64,000 bases of DNA, from the NCBI GenBank assembly GCA_010356995.1, contig ML996691.1, positions 407,299 through 471,298 on the forward strand, read 5' to 3'. This DNA comes from Trichodelitschia bisporula (taxonomy: Eukaryota; Ascomycota; Dothideomycetes; Phaeotrichales; Phaeotrichaceae). The notes beneath the pieces are model-generated. The model saw only the letters and a list, made by a program, of their open reading frames with translations. It was not told the origin of the DNA and did not search any database. Below are positions 7,972 through 20,851 of the stretch, in pieces; position 1 is the first letter of the stretch, and each line of letters opens with the position of its first letter. The position numbers were made by a program, and so were the translations under genes.

Positions 7972-10900
7972 ATGGATGAGCGCATAGATTTTGACATCAA
8001 CGAGGCGCTGAAGCAGTACCTCAGCGACCCCTCCGTCATCCCTACTCCCGAAGCGCCATCCGACCTAGTCGACCGCGAAAATGACCCCGAGTCTCTCACA
8101 ACAGCGCTGATCAACAGCGCATTAGATCCGGTGGTCGATGCCGTCGCGGAGAATGCAGATGCCATCACGCGGCGGGTCAATTTCGATACACTCCAGTTTC
8201 TCCTCAAGTGCGCTCCCATTATCCCCCCTAACCTCCTGGAAGGAAGACCGGTCCCTAACTGTCCTCTTTTCGTCCAATCTAGAACCTCATCCTTCATACC
8301 GCCTAGCTCCTTAAGCAAGATCTTGGACCTCCTCGTCTCCAGTCTGTCCGTTGAGGCGGATCTCGCACATGCGGACCTGGAGGCGGAAGACCAGGAGAGC
8401 ATCCAGTACCACAAGCAGCAGCTCGAGGCCTTCGGCTTCCTACTACAATGGACTATCGCGGCAGTCGAAACAAAGGCAGCGGAGAAGCCCGCTACAACAG
8501 GGCGGGGCAGAGGCGGCAAGGCGGCCAAGGGCAGGAGTAGCAAAGACGGCACATGGGACTTCACGACGCAGGTGCAAAAGGCGCTGGAGATCATGAGTAA
8601 AGTGCTCAAGCTCAAGCTGGCCCGGATATTCCACACAACGTCAGAGCGAGACAATTTCGTCAGCCTCTTCACGCGGCCGGTGTACTTGGTCCTGGAGAGC
8701 GAGGCACGGGTGAAGAATGTAGCGGTTAAGATGCACGCCTTCCGGGTGCTCTGTATAGCGGTCAAGCACCATGGCCACGCTTTTGGTAAGCCCGCTGGAA
8801 CGTTGCGCACCATGGCTAACAGAGGCAAGCGGCGCAAACGTCCGTCGTCCAGAGCCTCTCTTACTTCGAGCATCTCTCCGAGCCCATGGCCGAGTTCCTG
8901 CAGATCGTCTCCGAGCAATACGACTACCCGCAACTGACGGAAGAAGTCTTGCGTGAGCTCAGCAACAAGGAGTTCAACAGCAACGACGCCAAAGGACCCA
9001 AGTCCATATCGACTTTTATCGCGAAGCTTTCGGAACTCATTCCGCGCGTCGTTATTAAGCACATGATGCTGTTGGCGAAGTTTCTAGAGAGTGATTCCTA
9101 CACCCTGCGCTGCGCCATCATTGAAGTCTGCGGCAATCTGATCAGTATGCTGAGCAAAGAGGAAGACGGCGAGAGCAGCCAAAACACCCAGGATCAAATC
9201 GAGGTCTTCTTCGATGTGCTAGAAGAACGCTTCCTCGACCTGAATCCCTACTGCCGCTGCCGCGCCATCCAGGTCTACATCAAGTTATGCGATTTGGAAA
9301 CGAAATTCCCGAAGCGTCGGCAGACGGCCGCTGAGCTCGCGACACGCAGTCTCGAGGACAAGAGTAGCAACGTACGCCGGAATGCGATCAAGCTGCTCAG
9401 CAAACTGATTTCGACGCATCCGTTCTCGATCATGCATGGTGGTTTGCTCTCGTTGTCGGAGTGGAATGCCCGGCTTGCGGCCGTGGATGCCGAGATCAAC
9501 TCCCTGAAGCCGCCTGCTGAGCTGGAGGAACATGCCCCTGGGGATCAGACTGTGGACACCGCTCTGCTGGATGATGCGACGCAGATGGAACCCGAGCAGG
9601 CTCTCGAGATGACAGATGAGCAGCGCATCGCCGCCTTCGAGAAGGCTCAAGCGGAGGCCGTCACCGCACAAGCATTGACTAAGCTCCAGATGACCCGGCG
9701 GTACTACCTCGATGCTCTGAAATTCATCGAGGTGCTCCACATGGCCTCGCCCATTGTGACACAACTCCTCTCCTCCAAAAACAAGAGCGAGATCATTGAA
9801 GCCATGGACTTCTTTGTCATCCTCGATGCCTTCAAGGTCGAGACTGCTAGAGATGGCATCCGCCGCATGTTGCGCCTCATCTGGACCAAGGGCAACAGCG
9901 ATGAGGGCAAGGGCGTGCAGACGCATCTCATCGAGTGCTACAAGGGTTTATTCTTCGACGCACCGGACTCGTTCAGCACAAACGACGCCGCCAACTTTGT
10001 CTCGCGGAACATGATCAGTCTGACGTTCGGGGCTACCCCGGCTGAACTCACGTCCCTGGAGCAGCTGCTCAGCACCATGATGAAGCAAGAACTGGTCAGC
10101 GAGCTGGTGGTCCAGAAGCTGTGGCAAGTGTACGGCATCCAGAAGAAGGAGATCTCGAAGAAGCAGCGGTGTGGCGCTATCATTATCCTCGGCATGCTCG
10201 CGCTTGCGGAGCCGGAGATCGTGGTCAAGGAATTGGAGACGTGTCTGCGCATCGGGCTCGGCGAGCTAGGCCGGCGGGATCTGAATCTCGCAAGGTACAC
10301 CTGCATCGCGCTTCGCCGGATCAACCTCCTCGGTCGCGCGAGCAAAAACGGGAAGGGAACGTCAGTCGGACGACTACCCAACGACCATGCCATTCTTGTG
10401 CGCTTAGCCGAGATGACGGAGTTGATCTCCGAGAGCACGGAGTGGTTCGGCGTCGCGGAGCAGGCTATCGGCGCCATCTATGCGCTGGCTAAGCACCCTG
10501 ATAACCTCTGCTCCGAAATTCTTCGCCGGAAGACGAAGTACGTGTTCTCTTTGCAGACACAATCGGCACCTCCAAGTCCACCTGCAGAGCCAGGTGAAGA
10601 TGCAATGGACGTCGACGAGCCAGAAGCCACGGTCACAAGCCCAGCAAAGCCCGCAAAGCAACAACGCTCCGCCTCAGCCCTCTCCCAGCTCCTCTTCATC
10701 GTCGGGCACATCGCCATCAAGCAAATCGTGCACCTCGAAATGTGCGAGCAAGAATTTAAGCGGCGCAAGGCAGAAAAAGAAATGCAGACCAGCAGTAGCA
10801 CCGCCAAAACGCCACGCAAATCCACCGCTCCGTCCGAGGCCCCGACTCCCGCGAAGAAACGCGGCAAGTCCACGGGAGAGAAAGCTGCGGAACCGGAGGA

Positions 10901-11782
10901 GAAAGACGAACTCGATCTCATCGCCGGCACGACGGAGGATGATTTCACCGAGGCGCTGGCGCACATCCGCGAGCGTGAGCTGCTGTACGGGCCCAGCAGC
11001 CTGCTGGCGCGGTTCGGCCCGCTGGTCACGGAGATTTGCTCCAATAACACGAGTTATGCGGATGCGACGCTGCAGTCGCAGGCGGCGCTGTGCATGGCTA
11101 AGCTCATGTGCGTGAGCTCCGAGTACTGCGAAAGGAATCTTGGTCTTCTGATCACGATTCTGGAAAAGAGTAACGATGCCGCCGTGCGCAGTAATCTGGT
11201 TGTTGCGCTTGGGGATATGGCTGTGTGTTTCAATCACCTGATTGATGAGAATACAGATTTCTTGTATAGGCGGCTTAATGACCCGGATGTGTCGGTTAAG
11301 CGCACGTGTCTTATGACACTGACGTTTTTGATTCTGGCAGGGCAGGTCAAGGTCAAGGGACAGCTTGGGGAGATGGCGAAGTGCACGGAGGATCGGGACC
11401 CAAGGATCCGGGATATGAGCCGCATGTTCTTTACAGAGCTGGCGACGAAGGATAATGCTGTGTACAACCACTTCGTCGATATGTTCAGTCTGCTCAGCGC
11501 GGACAAGAGCCTGGATGAGGAGGCTTTCCGGCGGATCATCAAGTTCCTGGCTGGGTTTATTGAGAAGGTGAGAACTTTGCTGGCTTCTGATATTGGGCTA
11601 GATCTAATATGGCGTAGGACAAACACGCCAAACAACTGTCGGCGAAGCTCGCGGCGCGGCTGCAACGGTGCGAGAATGAGAGGCAGTGGAACGATGTTGC
11701 ATACGCGCTGGGGCTGTTGCAGCACAAGGACGAGGAGATTCAGCGGCTGGTTGGGGAGGGGTATAAGGTTGTTCACGGGTAG
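7972..11782 (+). CDS. Condensin complex subunit 1 (Cnd1/Ycs4/CAP-D2)
   Basis: HEAT-repeat regulatory subunit of condensin, which loads on mitotic chromosomes and compacts them. The start ATGG has a good context (CACCATGG). Exons are 7972-8785, 8830-11567 and 11618-11782, giving 1238 residues, the usual size. Recognisable stretches are YFEHLSEPMAEFLQIV, the N-terminal HEAT region, ISTHPF, a charged linker with many Lys/Glu/Pro (near 10560-10930), and the C-terminal condensin block (TCLMTLTFLILAGQVKVKG, DPRIRDMSRMFFTELATKDN). Intron 8786-8829 (44 nt) joins HGHAF to AAQTSVVQSL. Intron 11568-11617 (50 nt) joins FIEK to DKHAKQLSAKL. A long antisense ORF over 7860-9062 is a shadow. Divergent from the Cdc7-like gene. 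Confidence 0.93.
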
Positions 11783-13375
11783 GGCTGGGGGATGGGCTGT
11801 GGGTATGAGTTTTGTTGGCGTTTGATACCTTGTGGGCATATGACATGGGAATGATAATGGGATGATTGATGAGCGAATCTGCTGCTTTGCTCTGGCTGTT
11901 GGATCCTGACCTTGCCGTTATGTTGATTAGGTCGGATAATGGGAGCAAAGGCTCTTCACGTGCAAAGTACATGATGCGCAAACGTAAGTATCCTCCTATG
12001 CTCCTGCCTCCTATCATGCGCACATTATATCATGTTCCTTCCTCAGAGTAAGATGCTCCTTACTCCCATATTAATGCTCCTGCCTCACGTCTATGGAAAC
12101 ATGATATAATGTGCTCTGATACTTGGCATCATCGGAGTATTTTAGTCTCGAGCGTCTTTTGACTCTCTTCTTTTCTTCTTCATGAACTCTTCACTTCACG
12201 CAGTACGAGCGTAACCATCTGCACGTATCAAGCCTGCGCTTCCATTATTAAACCGTGTACATATCTCCTAGAGGGCTTCTATTGGCCTCATAGTTTATTA
12301 CTCTTCATCTCGACGGCCATCGAGCTGCATCGCAGAGCCTCCATCCACTCACGCGATCAAGGAGAAGTCGGTGCGGCTGTGCATGCAGCCCGGCTCCATC
12401 CAATACATAGGCTAGCCCAAAGGACACTAGCGCAGCCTTGCGTCGTTGAGGAAAGACGGTAAACACCGCCGTCGCGCTACACGTTTCCTTTTGTGGACGA
12501 TGTGCATGTTAATATAGCCTATCATGCAGATGCATCATGTCTATTCCGATTCAGTGGGCGAATCAAGCCGATTGAGGGGCGGAGATTTGGGATTCCAGGC
12601 TTTTCGGTGCGGTCACCGCGGTCTGAGTGTAAGGCTTCTCATGCCGCTGCTTCATTTCCACATCTAGCGCCGCAGCATTGAACAATACAGATGGCAACGA
12701 CATGTGGCGCAAAACACAGCAACTCCTCGATACGGAAATCGGACGACCAGCCTCCGAATATCGCACGCTAAGGCCGAGCAGTGCGTCCCGACCGCACTGT
12801 CTGACACTCAAGCCGGCGAAACTTAGCCGACGATCAACAACATACCATAGAGTACTCCGTATCAGCAGCGGCTAACAGCCGCATCTGTACCACCCCCCAC
12901 ATGTGGCCAGATGCGAGAACGCAGAAGCGAAGAAGCAGAACTGCCTCGCCGCCTCGTGGCCAGGTTTCACTCGCCCACCTGCGCTGGGCCGCGCCGAGGC
13001 TGCACGCCACCTGCAGGCGCACTTCAGCCTCGCTGCTGTGCGTTGCTATCGTATCGTTGCACCGCCTGCCCCCGCCCGTCCGCCCGCCGGCAAACCTTGA
13101 TCCTAATGGCGGTTCTGGGAGCGGGGGAGATGCTTCGTTTGGGAGCCGCAGATTGGGACGAGAAAGGCTCCGGGCGATGCCCTCCACGCCGGTCTGCATG
13201 GTAACGCGTGGGTGGGGGGGCGTTGGCCACGTGTGGGCGGGCTTAACTGCGCGTTGTGTTCCCGAGGTGCATGTTTTCGTTTTGAGCTGGTGGTTTTCGA
13301 CGTTGCACTTGTTCTGCTCTTCTGTCGAACGCTTATCCAAGTCTTCACGAATTTGTTAGAGGGAACACAGCAACC
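11783..13375. other. Intergenic, no gene seen
   Basis: About 1.6 kb between condensin subunit 1 and the permease. It holds one imperfect inverted repeat (12020-12114). ORFs between 12490 and 13360 overlap on both strands in GC-rich sequence and show no family resemblance. The right end is the permease promoter and leader. Confidence 0.55.
12020..12114. repeat. Inverted repeat with ~19-nt arms
   Basis: The left arm at 12020-12038 (GCACATTATATCATGTTCC) is the reverse complement of the right arm at 12095-12114, apart from one extra A. Weaker complementarity continues outward (TATCA on both sides). The 56-bp loop contains two copies of the word ATGCTCCT. It lies in AT-rich DNA downstream of condensin subunit 1. 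It could form a hairpin or be the remnant of a small element. Confidence 0.75.
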
Positions 13376-15568
13376 ATGAGCAAGGTCCCTACCGTTCGCC
13401 GCAATAGCGGCAGCTCTGACCGCCCCGAGAGTCTGAGACCAGAGTCCATCATGACTACGGGGAGCGACGATGCGACGCACGAGACGAATCTGAGGTTCGT
13501 AGGCCGTCGCGCGCGCATCACGACCTAATGGCTTCGCAGGGAGGAATTAAAGGAGCGCCATGTGAACATGGTGAGTTTGCCAGAAGCCCTCTGAACTCAG
13601 TAATACTCATCCAGCCTAGTTAGCCTTCTCCACCGTCCTTGGACTGTCAGTTCCCGCATCCCCATCCGCATCCCGAAGTTGCTGACGCACCCTAGGGGCC
13701 TCTTCTTCGGCGGCGGCAAGATCATCGTTCTCGCCGGCCCTGGGCTCGCGGTCATAGCCTACATCCTGATTGGGACGGTGCTGTGGACGACGATGGCAAC
13801 CGTGGGCGAAATGACGGCGCTCTTTCCGGTCCGCGGGCCGCTGTTCGAGTTCCCGCGGCGGTTTCTGGACGAGAGCATTGGTTTCGCGTGCGCGTGGCTC
13901 ATGTGGTTCTCGTATGTGATTGCGCTGGCATCGCAGTTGCAGGCCATTGCCAGCGTGTTCCAGTTCCAGGTCGCGAAGGAGTATCTGGATGAGGTGGGGT
14001 GGCCGCATGGCCCGGTGGGGTGGTCCACGCATGCGACGAGCTCGGCAGTATGGGTGGGGATCTTTTTGATCATTATGGGGGCCGTGAACTTGCTTCCTGT
14101 GAGGTGGTATGGCCGGTTTGAGTATGTGTGCGGGTGTCTGAAGATTATGTTCCTCGTCGGGTTGATTATGTTCAACACCATCCTCAACGCGCAGAAGAGG
14201 TTCGTTCCCCCTAACTGTGGATAGCAACACAACCTGATCATCAGATTCCATACTTCTCGCTTCTGGACCTACGACTCGCCCTACAGCTTCGCCTCGAAGA
14301 ACTACACTGTACGCGACGGCGTGAACAAATCTTCCGACCCCCTCGTTTACGAGGGCTCGCTAGGCACCTTCGCCGGGACCTGGAGCGGCATGACACTCAT
14401 CTTCTTCAGCATGATGGGCTTCGAAGTAATCGCCATCTCCGCCGCCGAAAACAAAGACCTCAAAAACAGCGAAACCATCAAGGTCGCCTCGCGCAAGATC
14501 TCTCTGCGCGTCATGCTCCTGTACACTCTCGCCATCTTCACGGTGGGTCTGAACGTCCCTGCCGACGATCCAAACCTACTCAGGGCAGCGCGTTCTGGTC
14601 TCAGCGGCGGCCAGGGCAGTGTGTTCATCCTCAGCGCCATCCGTAACCATCTCCGTTTCTGGCCCGGGTTCTTTAATGGCTTCTTTGCGTTCTCGAGTAC
14701 CAGCACCGGGATCAATAATATATATTGTGCGAGCCGGAGCTTGCATGCCCTCGCCAGCACGCACGATGCCTGGCCCCGCTGGACCCCCGTCCAGGCGGTG
14801 CGGGCGCGCCTCGAGCGGACTTACCATGGCGTGCCGTACGGGGCCGTGTTTGTGAGCTGGGTGTTCGGATTTCTAGCCTTTACCGCCGTGAGCTCGAAAG
14901 CGGCTGATGTACGCATCCCTTCCCTCCGGGGGTCCTTCCTCGTTTATGCTGACCCTTGGGTGACAGAACCTGGACAAGATGGCGACGAACAGCACGATTT
15001 CCATGCTCATCGTGTACGCGGTGAATAACGCCTCCTACCTCGTCTTCTATCGAGCCATCAACGCCGCAGCCGGGCGGAGCGACGACCCCGAAGCGCGGAA
15101 AGGGGGCTTCAAGCGCGGCGCGCCGGAGTACCCGTACAAGAGCAGCGGGCAGTGGATGCGCGCGACATACGGTTTAGTCGCAACCTCCATCCTTGCGCTC
15201 TTCAACGGGTGGAAGACCTTCGTGCCGCCGTTTGATACGAAGACGTTTGTGGCCGACTACATTAGCGTGAGTTGGTCTTTCTCTTTTCGAAGGTGGGAAG
15301 CTGATGGGTGGCGTAGCTGGTGCTTTTCTTCGCCCTGAGTACGATGTACTTCCTTGGACGGAATGGGCTTAATCCTGCGAATTGGCAACGCAATGCGACG
15401 AAACTGCATGGCCTCGCGCCGACTATGGTTATTTCGGGGGCGAATCGGCCGCTGTGCGGGTTTTGTGATACGAAGCATCGGAGGGGGCAGTTGAGGTTGC
15501 CGGATCGGGGGTTGACAGTGAGGAATAGCAAGGCTGTGGTTGAGTGGCTGGGCGTGTGGATTAAGTAG
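13376..15568 (+). CDS. Amino-acid permease (APC superfamily)
   Basis: Plasma-membrane amino-acid/proton symporter of the fungal AAP type. Seven exons: 13376-13494, 13540-13570, 13620-13645, 13696-14199, 14245-14908, 14967-15266 and 15317-15568, totalling 631 residues with every join in frame. A polar Ser/Thr-rich cytosolic N-terminus (~40 residues) precedes HVNMLAFSTVLGLGLFFGGGK, the conserved first membrane helix motif. Further membrane segments are clear (LAVIAYILIGTVLWTTM, IFLIIMGAVNLLPV, IMFLVGLIMFNTIL, LIFFSMMGFEVIAI, GAVFVSWVFGFLAF). GEMTALFPV and FFSMMGFEV..AAEN are family signatures. The early exons are very small (31 and 26 nt). The C-terminal tail is Arg/Lys-rich. The precise substrate is unknown. 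Confidence 0.9.
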
Positions 15569-15879
15569 TTCTAGACCGATTCCCGGGGTGGGAACGTTGG
15601 ATGTGGCTTGGCGTTGGTACGAGGTGATAGGGCTGGATATATGTAATCTGGTAATTCAGGACGCGATGTAAAATGCGAGATTTAAGGTTCAAGATTCAAG
15701 GTATGTAGAGAGCCCCATTAAATCTAGATCTCTAACCCATGGAATCGCCCAACCACCCTGCGGAGTATCAAACATGTCATCGTCACGAATCCCATCCTCG
15801 TACTCGACTATGAAACCGAAGCCCACTCCCATTCCCGTTCCCCGTCCTGTAAGCCGAAATCCACTCAACCGTTCCCTAA
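15569..15879. other. Intergenic between convergent genes
   Basis: This 311 bp stretch separates the stop codons of the permease and the unknown protein. It should contain both polyadenylation regions. No other feature is seen. Confidence 0.6.
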
Positions 15880-18800
15880 TCAGTCCCTTTCCACCTCACC
15901 CGATAAACTAGTCGTCGCCAAACACGCATCATACACAACCCTCAAATCCACCGTATCAATCTTCGGCTTCGGCCCCGTAAGCCCCACCTTCTTCAACATA
16001 AGCTTCGCCCCCCTCCTCCACACAACAAGCAACAAATCATCCTCCGGCATCCCAAGACAAACTCCCTCCTTACTCCCCTTCATCTCAGAGCTCAAATCCA
16101 CAGCAAGCACACACTCCCCACTCCGCCCATCAAGTCGGTAAATCTTATTCGCGCGCCCGTTCTTCAGCGCATAGAACGAGCCGCTCGGGCCTTGCGCCGC
16201 AACGTCTACGTTCTTAGCGCTTAAACCTTCGAGCACAGCCCTCTGCCCGTTCAGGGAATGGAACGCGTAATACGGCTTTGAGATATTGGCTGTGAGGAGG
16301 GCTTTCGCGCTGTTCGCGTCGTAGAACACGTTCGTTACGCCGGTGTCGTCACCGTATCCTACCGTGACGCTGAATGCATTCGGCGCCGTCCTGCGCCGTA
16401 TTTCGCTGTCTTCACAGCCCCAGATGCGGAGATATACGGCGTGTTTATGCGTATCGTGGATCTCCTGCGTGGCAACCAGGAGCCGCCGCGAATCGGACGA
16501 GAAATTGAGGACTTGGTAGCGGACCACGGTTCCCGAGTGCGATTCGTGGATCGGGAGCGCGGTGAGGAGGGTTAGGGCCCCGTCTGCGAAGCGGTAGATT
16601 TGGATTGTGGGGCCCCAGCCGAGCGCGATGAGGGTCCCGTCTGGGGAGAGGGCGAGACCGGTGCAGAGGACGCCGGATTTGGAGAGGAGAGTTGCGGAGG
16701 GGGCTTCGTGGCGGATGGAGTTGCTGTCGAAGAGGTAGAGTTTTTGGCCCTAGGGGGGAGGGTTAGCGGGGGAGGNNNNNNNNNNNNNNNCTTACTTCGC
16801 GGCTGTAGTCGGCGAGGACGGCGATGTGTTTCTCACCTGCTGCGACGTACTTGACATTCCCGCCGGCAACGTGGGTCTCGCGGCCGTTTAAGAGGGAGAG
16901 ACGCGTTCCGTGCGTGAAGGGCGTGTCGATCTTGAAGATATGCCCGCAGTCCTTTTTCAGCCATAGGAGCAGAGTCTTGCCGGTGCTTGAGAAGCAATAC
17001 GCTAGTGAATCAGGCAGGGCCTGTTTCTGCTCCCTCTGTGCCCCGCCACCCCAGAGACCTTTCGTCGGAAAGAAGCCGCTGAACCGTCCCTTCTTAGACG
17101 AGGAGTCGTCAGTGTCGGTAGCCTGACTCAAAGAACGAGAGTGGGAACCATCCGATGCGTCGCTTCTAGGCGACCGCGGTTGGGAAGAATTGCTCGAGCC
17201 GTTGCTATGGTATCTGCCCGGCCTCGGCACAACCTCGGGCGCCTGGGACTCCTCCGGAATTGCTGTGAAGGCCACTGAGCGACGCTGAGAACCGGTGACA
17301 CCTATCGGCCGGGGGGGAACCACGGCAGGGACAGAAACCACTTCTGGCGAGAGGGGCGGCGTGGTACCCTGAACTCCGGGTATGAGAACTCGGGGCGTCT
17401 GACGTGGTAGTGTATTGCTCCTCACGACAGCTTCGGGCGCAGGATTAGAATGCTCAATGAATGGGCTCGGAAAGACGGGCGTAGTTTTCCGAGGTTCGGC
17501 GTCCTGAGGTGGGATGGGGAGGGGCATAGCAGGCAGCGGCATAGCTGGTAGCGGCGTAGCTGGCAATAATTGAAGGACGTCGGCGATTTCTGTGAAGGGT
17601 TGGATGCATCTTGCCATTGACATTGGGCTTGGGGAGTCGCATTTCGGACAGTTGACGTCGCCAATGATTTCAAACGGCTCCGGGCTCAATCCATGCATCT
17701 GGAACCATCAGTAAATAGCACTTTCCCGCGCTAGCGGATGAAGGGCAGGAATACCTGAAATCTCGTTCTATCAGTGGACCTCAAGGTCGACTCAAGCACG
17801 AACTTCGAGAGCGGATGCATCTTGTTGCAGTTTACAGCGTAGACCGGGACAAACAGCGGACCTAGTGATTCGACACTCTTTCTCTTTTGATCAATATCGT
17901 CCGGAAAAGGCTTCGCTTGGGCAGGGGGGCACCAGTCTTGAATTGATTTCAACACTCGGAGCCGGGTCGCTGCAAGGTCGTCATCAATCTTCGGGGCTGA
18001 TGCGGGCGGAGCGTGCCGCGGTTGCAAGAACTCCTTGAACGCCCTTAGCTCGGCATCAACTTGGCGTGGCGATACTTCGGTAGTCTGGTCGAGCATGAGA
18101 TGGTAAAGGGACGTCTTCGAAGTCCCATAGGCAGACGACACGGGGTCCAAAAGCGTGCTCGTGGCTGCTAAGCGGCGGGTCGACCCGCCCTGAATCTCAT
18201 CGAATATTGCCGACAGTACCCGTGTCATGGTCGCCTGTGATTCGAGAGAAGGCTCAGCGCCATCGACCAAGCCCTTCACGACAGCCGCTCGCACCGCCCA
18301 AGTCACATCATAAAGTGTCCAGTAGGCCTGCAGCCAGTAGCTACGATCCAGTTCCGCCGATATGGCCCGCAGAGCGTTTTCGGGTTTGTCGTTGTGGTTG
18401 CGAGCGTAGGTTATGGTGAAGGGATAGAGTCCGGTGGAGAGCTCTGGGAGCTTAAACAGCCCGCAAGCTAGGTTTCTCAGAGGGCCACCGTGTTGCGCGC
18501 TGTTGATCGATCGTAACGTCTCCGGAAGTATCGTTTGCAGGACGAAGCGTTCCCCATCGGTGAGGCTGCATTGCGAAACCTGATAGTCCCATTTCTCTAC
18601 CAGCTCGCGCAACTGCCGCCTGAGGTCCTCGATTTGCGCGTTAGTCAGAACTCCCTGGCGAAGGAGATATGCCCGGATGGCGGACACCAGCGTTTGAGAC
18701 ACAAGTCGGCGATGCAATGTATATTCAGAGACAAACCCAGGCTTGAAGGCGACATCAAATCCAATTTGAACGATGCGTTGGATGAAGTCGAAGTGCAGCT

Positions 18801-19047
18801 CAGGCGAGATGAGATAGGCGTCCAGCTTCTCATTCCAAGGCGGCGCCGAGCAGTTCTGCAGCTGCACACGCTGCAAGTCGAAGATTATCCGAAGGCGAAC
18901 CAAGAGTCGTCGTGCTGGCTGATATCCATCAACATCGGCCGGCAATGAGGGCTTCTCGAAGGCAGCAAAGATCTCCCGAAGAAGCGCCTCGCAGTCACGG
19001 CGTCCGAGAAGCTCACGCCACAGCTCGGCCACGACTTGCACTGCCAT
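15880..19047 (-). CDS. Large fungal protein of unknown function, probable beta-propeller C-terminal half
   Basis: I do not recognise the family. The model joins exons 19047-17755, 17698-16796 and 16749-15880 into 1021 residues. The N-terminal ~430 residues are mostly helical (ELWRELLGRRDCEALLREI, then IEDLRRQLRELVEKWDYQV). The middle has a CPKC motif followed by a Pro/Ser-rich disordered stretch. The last ~350 residues have repeating strand patterns (KYVAAGEKHIAVLADYS, GLALSPDGTLIALGWGP, LNFSSDSRRLLVATQEI) resembling WD40-like blades. Intron 17699-17754 joins RTRFQ to MHGLS. Intron 16750-16795 contains a 15-base N gap. The frame stays open upstream of 19047 to about 19168, and a separate ORF at 19202-19471 has coding character, so a further 5' exon is likely. 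The boundary could not be resolved. Confidence 0.65.
16776..16790. other. Assembly gap (15 N)
   Basis: Fifteen undetermined bases lie within the second intron of the unknown gene, between its donor (GTAAG, minus strand) and acceptor. The true intron length is therefore uncertain, but the coding frame is not affected. Confidence 0.98.
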
Positions 19048-20511
19048 TTCGCCGGTTTGCGAGTCTTGTTCAGAGAGCCACCAATTGTGAGTTGGTACCG
19101 CAAGATGAGGAAGTGCAATGAAAAATGTATCCGACGAAACAAGGCGCGCGGAACAACAGAGGGAGAGTCAAGGGCTGAAGACTGCTTCCAAGATACCCTG
19201 CTCAAGCGTGAGGCGGGGGTAGTGGAAACGGAACGAGGCTGGCACCCAGAGGCCACAGTCGACTGAATCGACCAATGTCGAGGCCAAACCAGGAAAATGC
19301 CTCGAGGACGCCGGAGGCCGTGAAGTACCGTAGACCCTCTGTCAGAAGATTCGCAGCGAAACCGGGGCGGAAGGGAGTGAAAGAGTGAAACCAGAGCTGG
19401 CCAGCAAGACGGACGCCACGCACAGCGGCGGACAACTTGTTCGCTGGACCGTCCAGCCGATGTTTGAGCATATGCAGTAGCGCTGCGCAGTGCTGCGGTG
19501 CTGCGGAGCGGGCGAGCTCCTCCTATCGAAACCGCCCATGGCTGGAGAAGCGCAAGGCTGGGACTTCAGGCTGTCAGTCGGCGCAAACTCAAGAGCCTAG
19601 TGGCGTCTTGTGAAGTGGCGAGAATACTGGAGGATGGAGGAGATACGCCACTATTCTGGCAATACGACTTCCCCAGTTACCTGGGCGCCACCAGTAAAGC
19701 TTCACCGCTGCGGCTGGGTCCTTGCATGATCGCATAAAGAACCTATCCGGCCTTTGCGGTCGTTGACGCCACGGCGTGCCCCAGAGGAGCCGGGTAAAGC
19801 ATGCCTAGGCAACTTGGATTTTGGAGTTCGAAAATAGACTGGTGCCGGATTTCGGACGATGCGGAGGCAGAAGGCTACGGACAACAGCGCGAGAATGTCT
19901 CAGATCTCTGGATGTTCTGCACCATTACACTCGAGAGAAGGCTGAGAGTGGGGGTTTCAAGAGATGCACAAGTTTATATGACCAACCTTATCGCATTGCA
20001 GGTCCGGTGTGAGCATATAGCTTTGATGGAGGGAGGAGATGAGGTTGTACACCCTACCACCGCAGGTACATCGTCGCCACGTGACTGTGACGAGATACTC
20101 GTACCTAGCGACCACCACCTCCATCAATTCAAGTTGATACATGCCTTCATTCACTTATCTAATCCGTCTTCTAAAGCTCTGGACTACTGCTGAGCTGCTC
20201 GATTCTCCATGATGATGTTATTGCAAAATCACGTAGACAGGGATCGCGATGGAGGGTTCTTCACCACGATCGCTTCTCTCATGTCAGATTTCTCCACTGT
20301 TCCAAATTTTAAGACCGGTCGTCCAGACACTGATCAGATGCTCAGAAGACATACGAAGACCGTAAGAGTAGTGTATGATATCATCGCCCAAAAGCCACAA
20401 CCAAGAAGTGGATTTTCCAACACCATTACAGTATCGGGGTTAGGACTTAGGACTAAAAATGCATCGCGATGAACACCTTGAAGTCAACGGACACTTTCCC
20501 GGCCACGCTAT

Positions 20512-20764
20512 CCTATGGCCGGGGTATGTAAGGCTAGTACGACGCTAAACGTTTTTATCTCGTATTAATCTGATATCAAGTTACCGCCTTCGGCGTTGAC
20601 ACTGAATGGTGGGAGCCAAAAGTCACACGACGGCAGAAAGCATTTACGCCTGTATTGGCGTCGTACTGATATACTATCACGCTGACATTGGCTAGACGGC
20701 CTGTAAGATTAAACCGAGATAAGAACGTTAGCGCCGTACTAACCTTACTTACCCCTGCCATAGG
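20512..20764. mobile_element. MITE-like element with ~50-bp terminal inverted repeats
   Basis: The left arm 20512-20562 and the right arm 20715-20764 are reverse complements at about 88 percent: five mismatches and one gap by hand alignment. Weaker pairing extends a few bases inward (TATTAATCT against the complement of AGATTAAAC). TA dinucleotides at 20514-20515 and 20761-20762 could be a TA target-site duplication. That would make the element 20516-20760 (245 bp) and point to a Tc1/mariner or Fot1/pogo-type family. The centre has no transposase coding. No second copy was noticed in this window. Confidence 0.82.
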
Positions 20765-20851
20765 GTACATTGCGGATAGATCCAAGGTCCCGCAAGCCGA
20801 TTTGCCTGCACGTCAAGCCGGAAGGCTCATGAGCCTCGTTGCTTAGCCCTT

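Noticed and set aside
7860-9062. 400-codon ORF on the minus strand
   Set aside because: It lies opposite the well-supported condensin subunit 1 N-terminus and its translation is low-complexity without domains; it is a shadow of codon bias.
12834-13360. Overlapping ORFs on both strands upstream of the permease
   Set aside because: GC-rich overlapping frames with no domain; more likely promoter and leader sequence.
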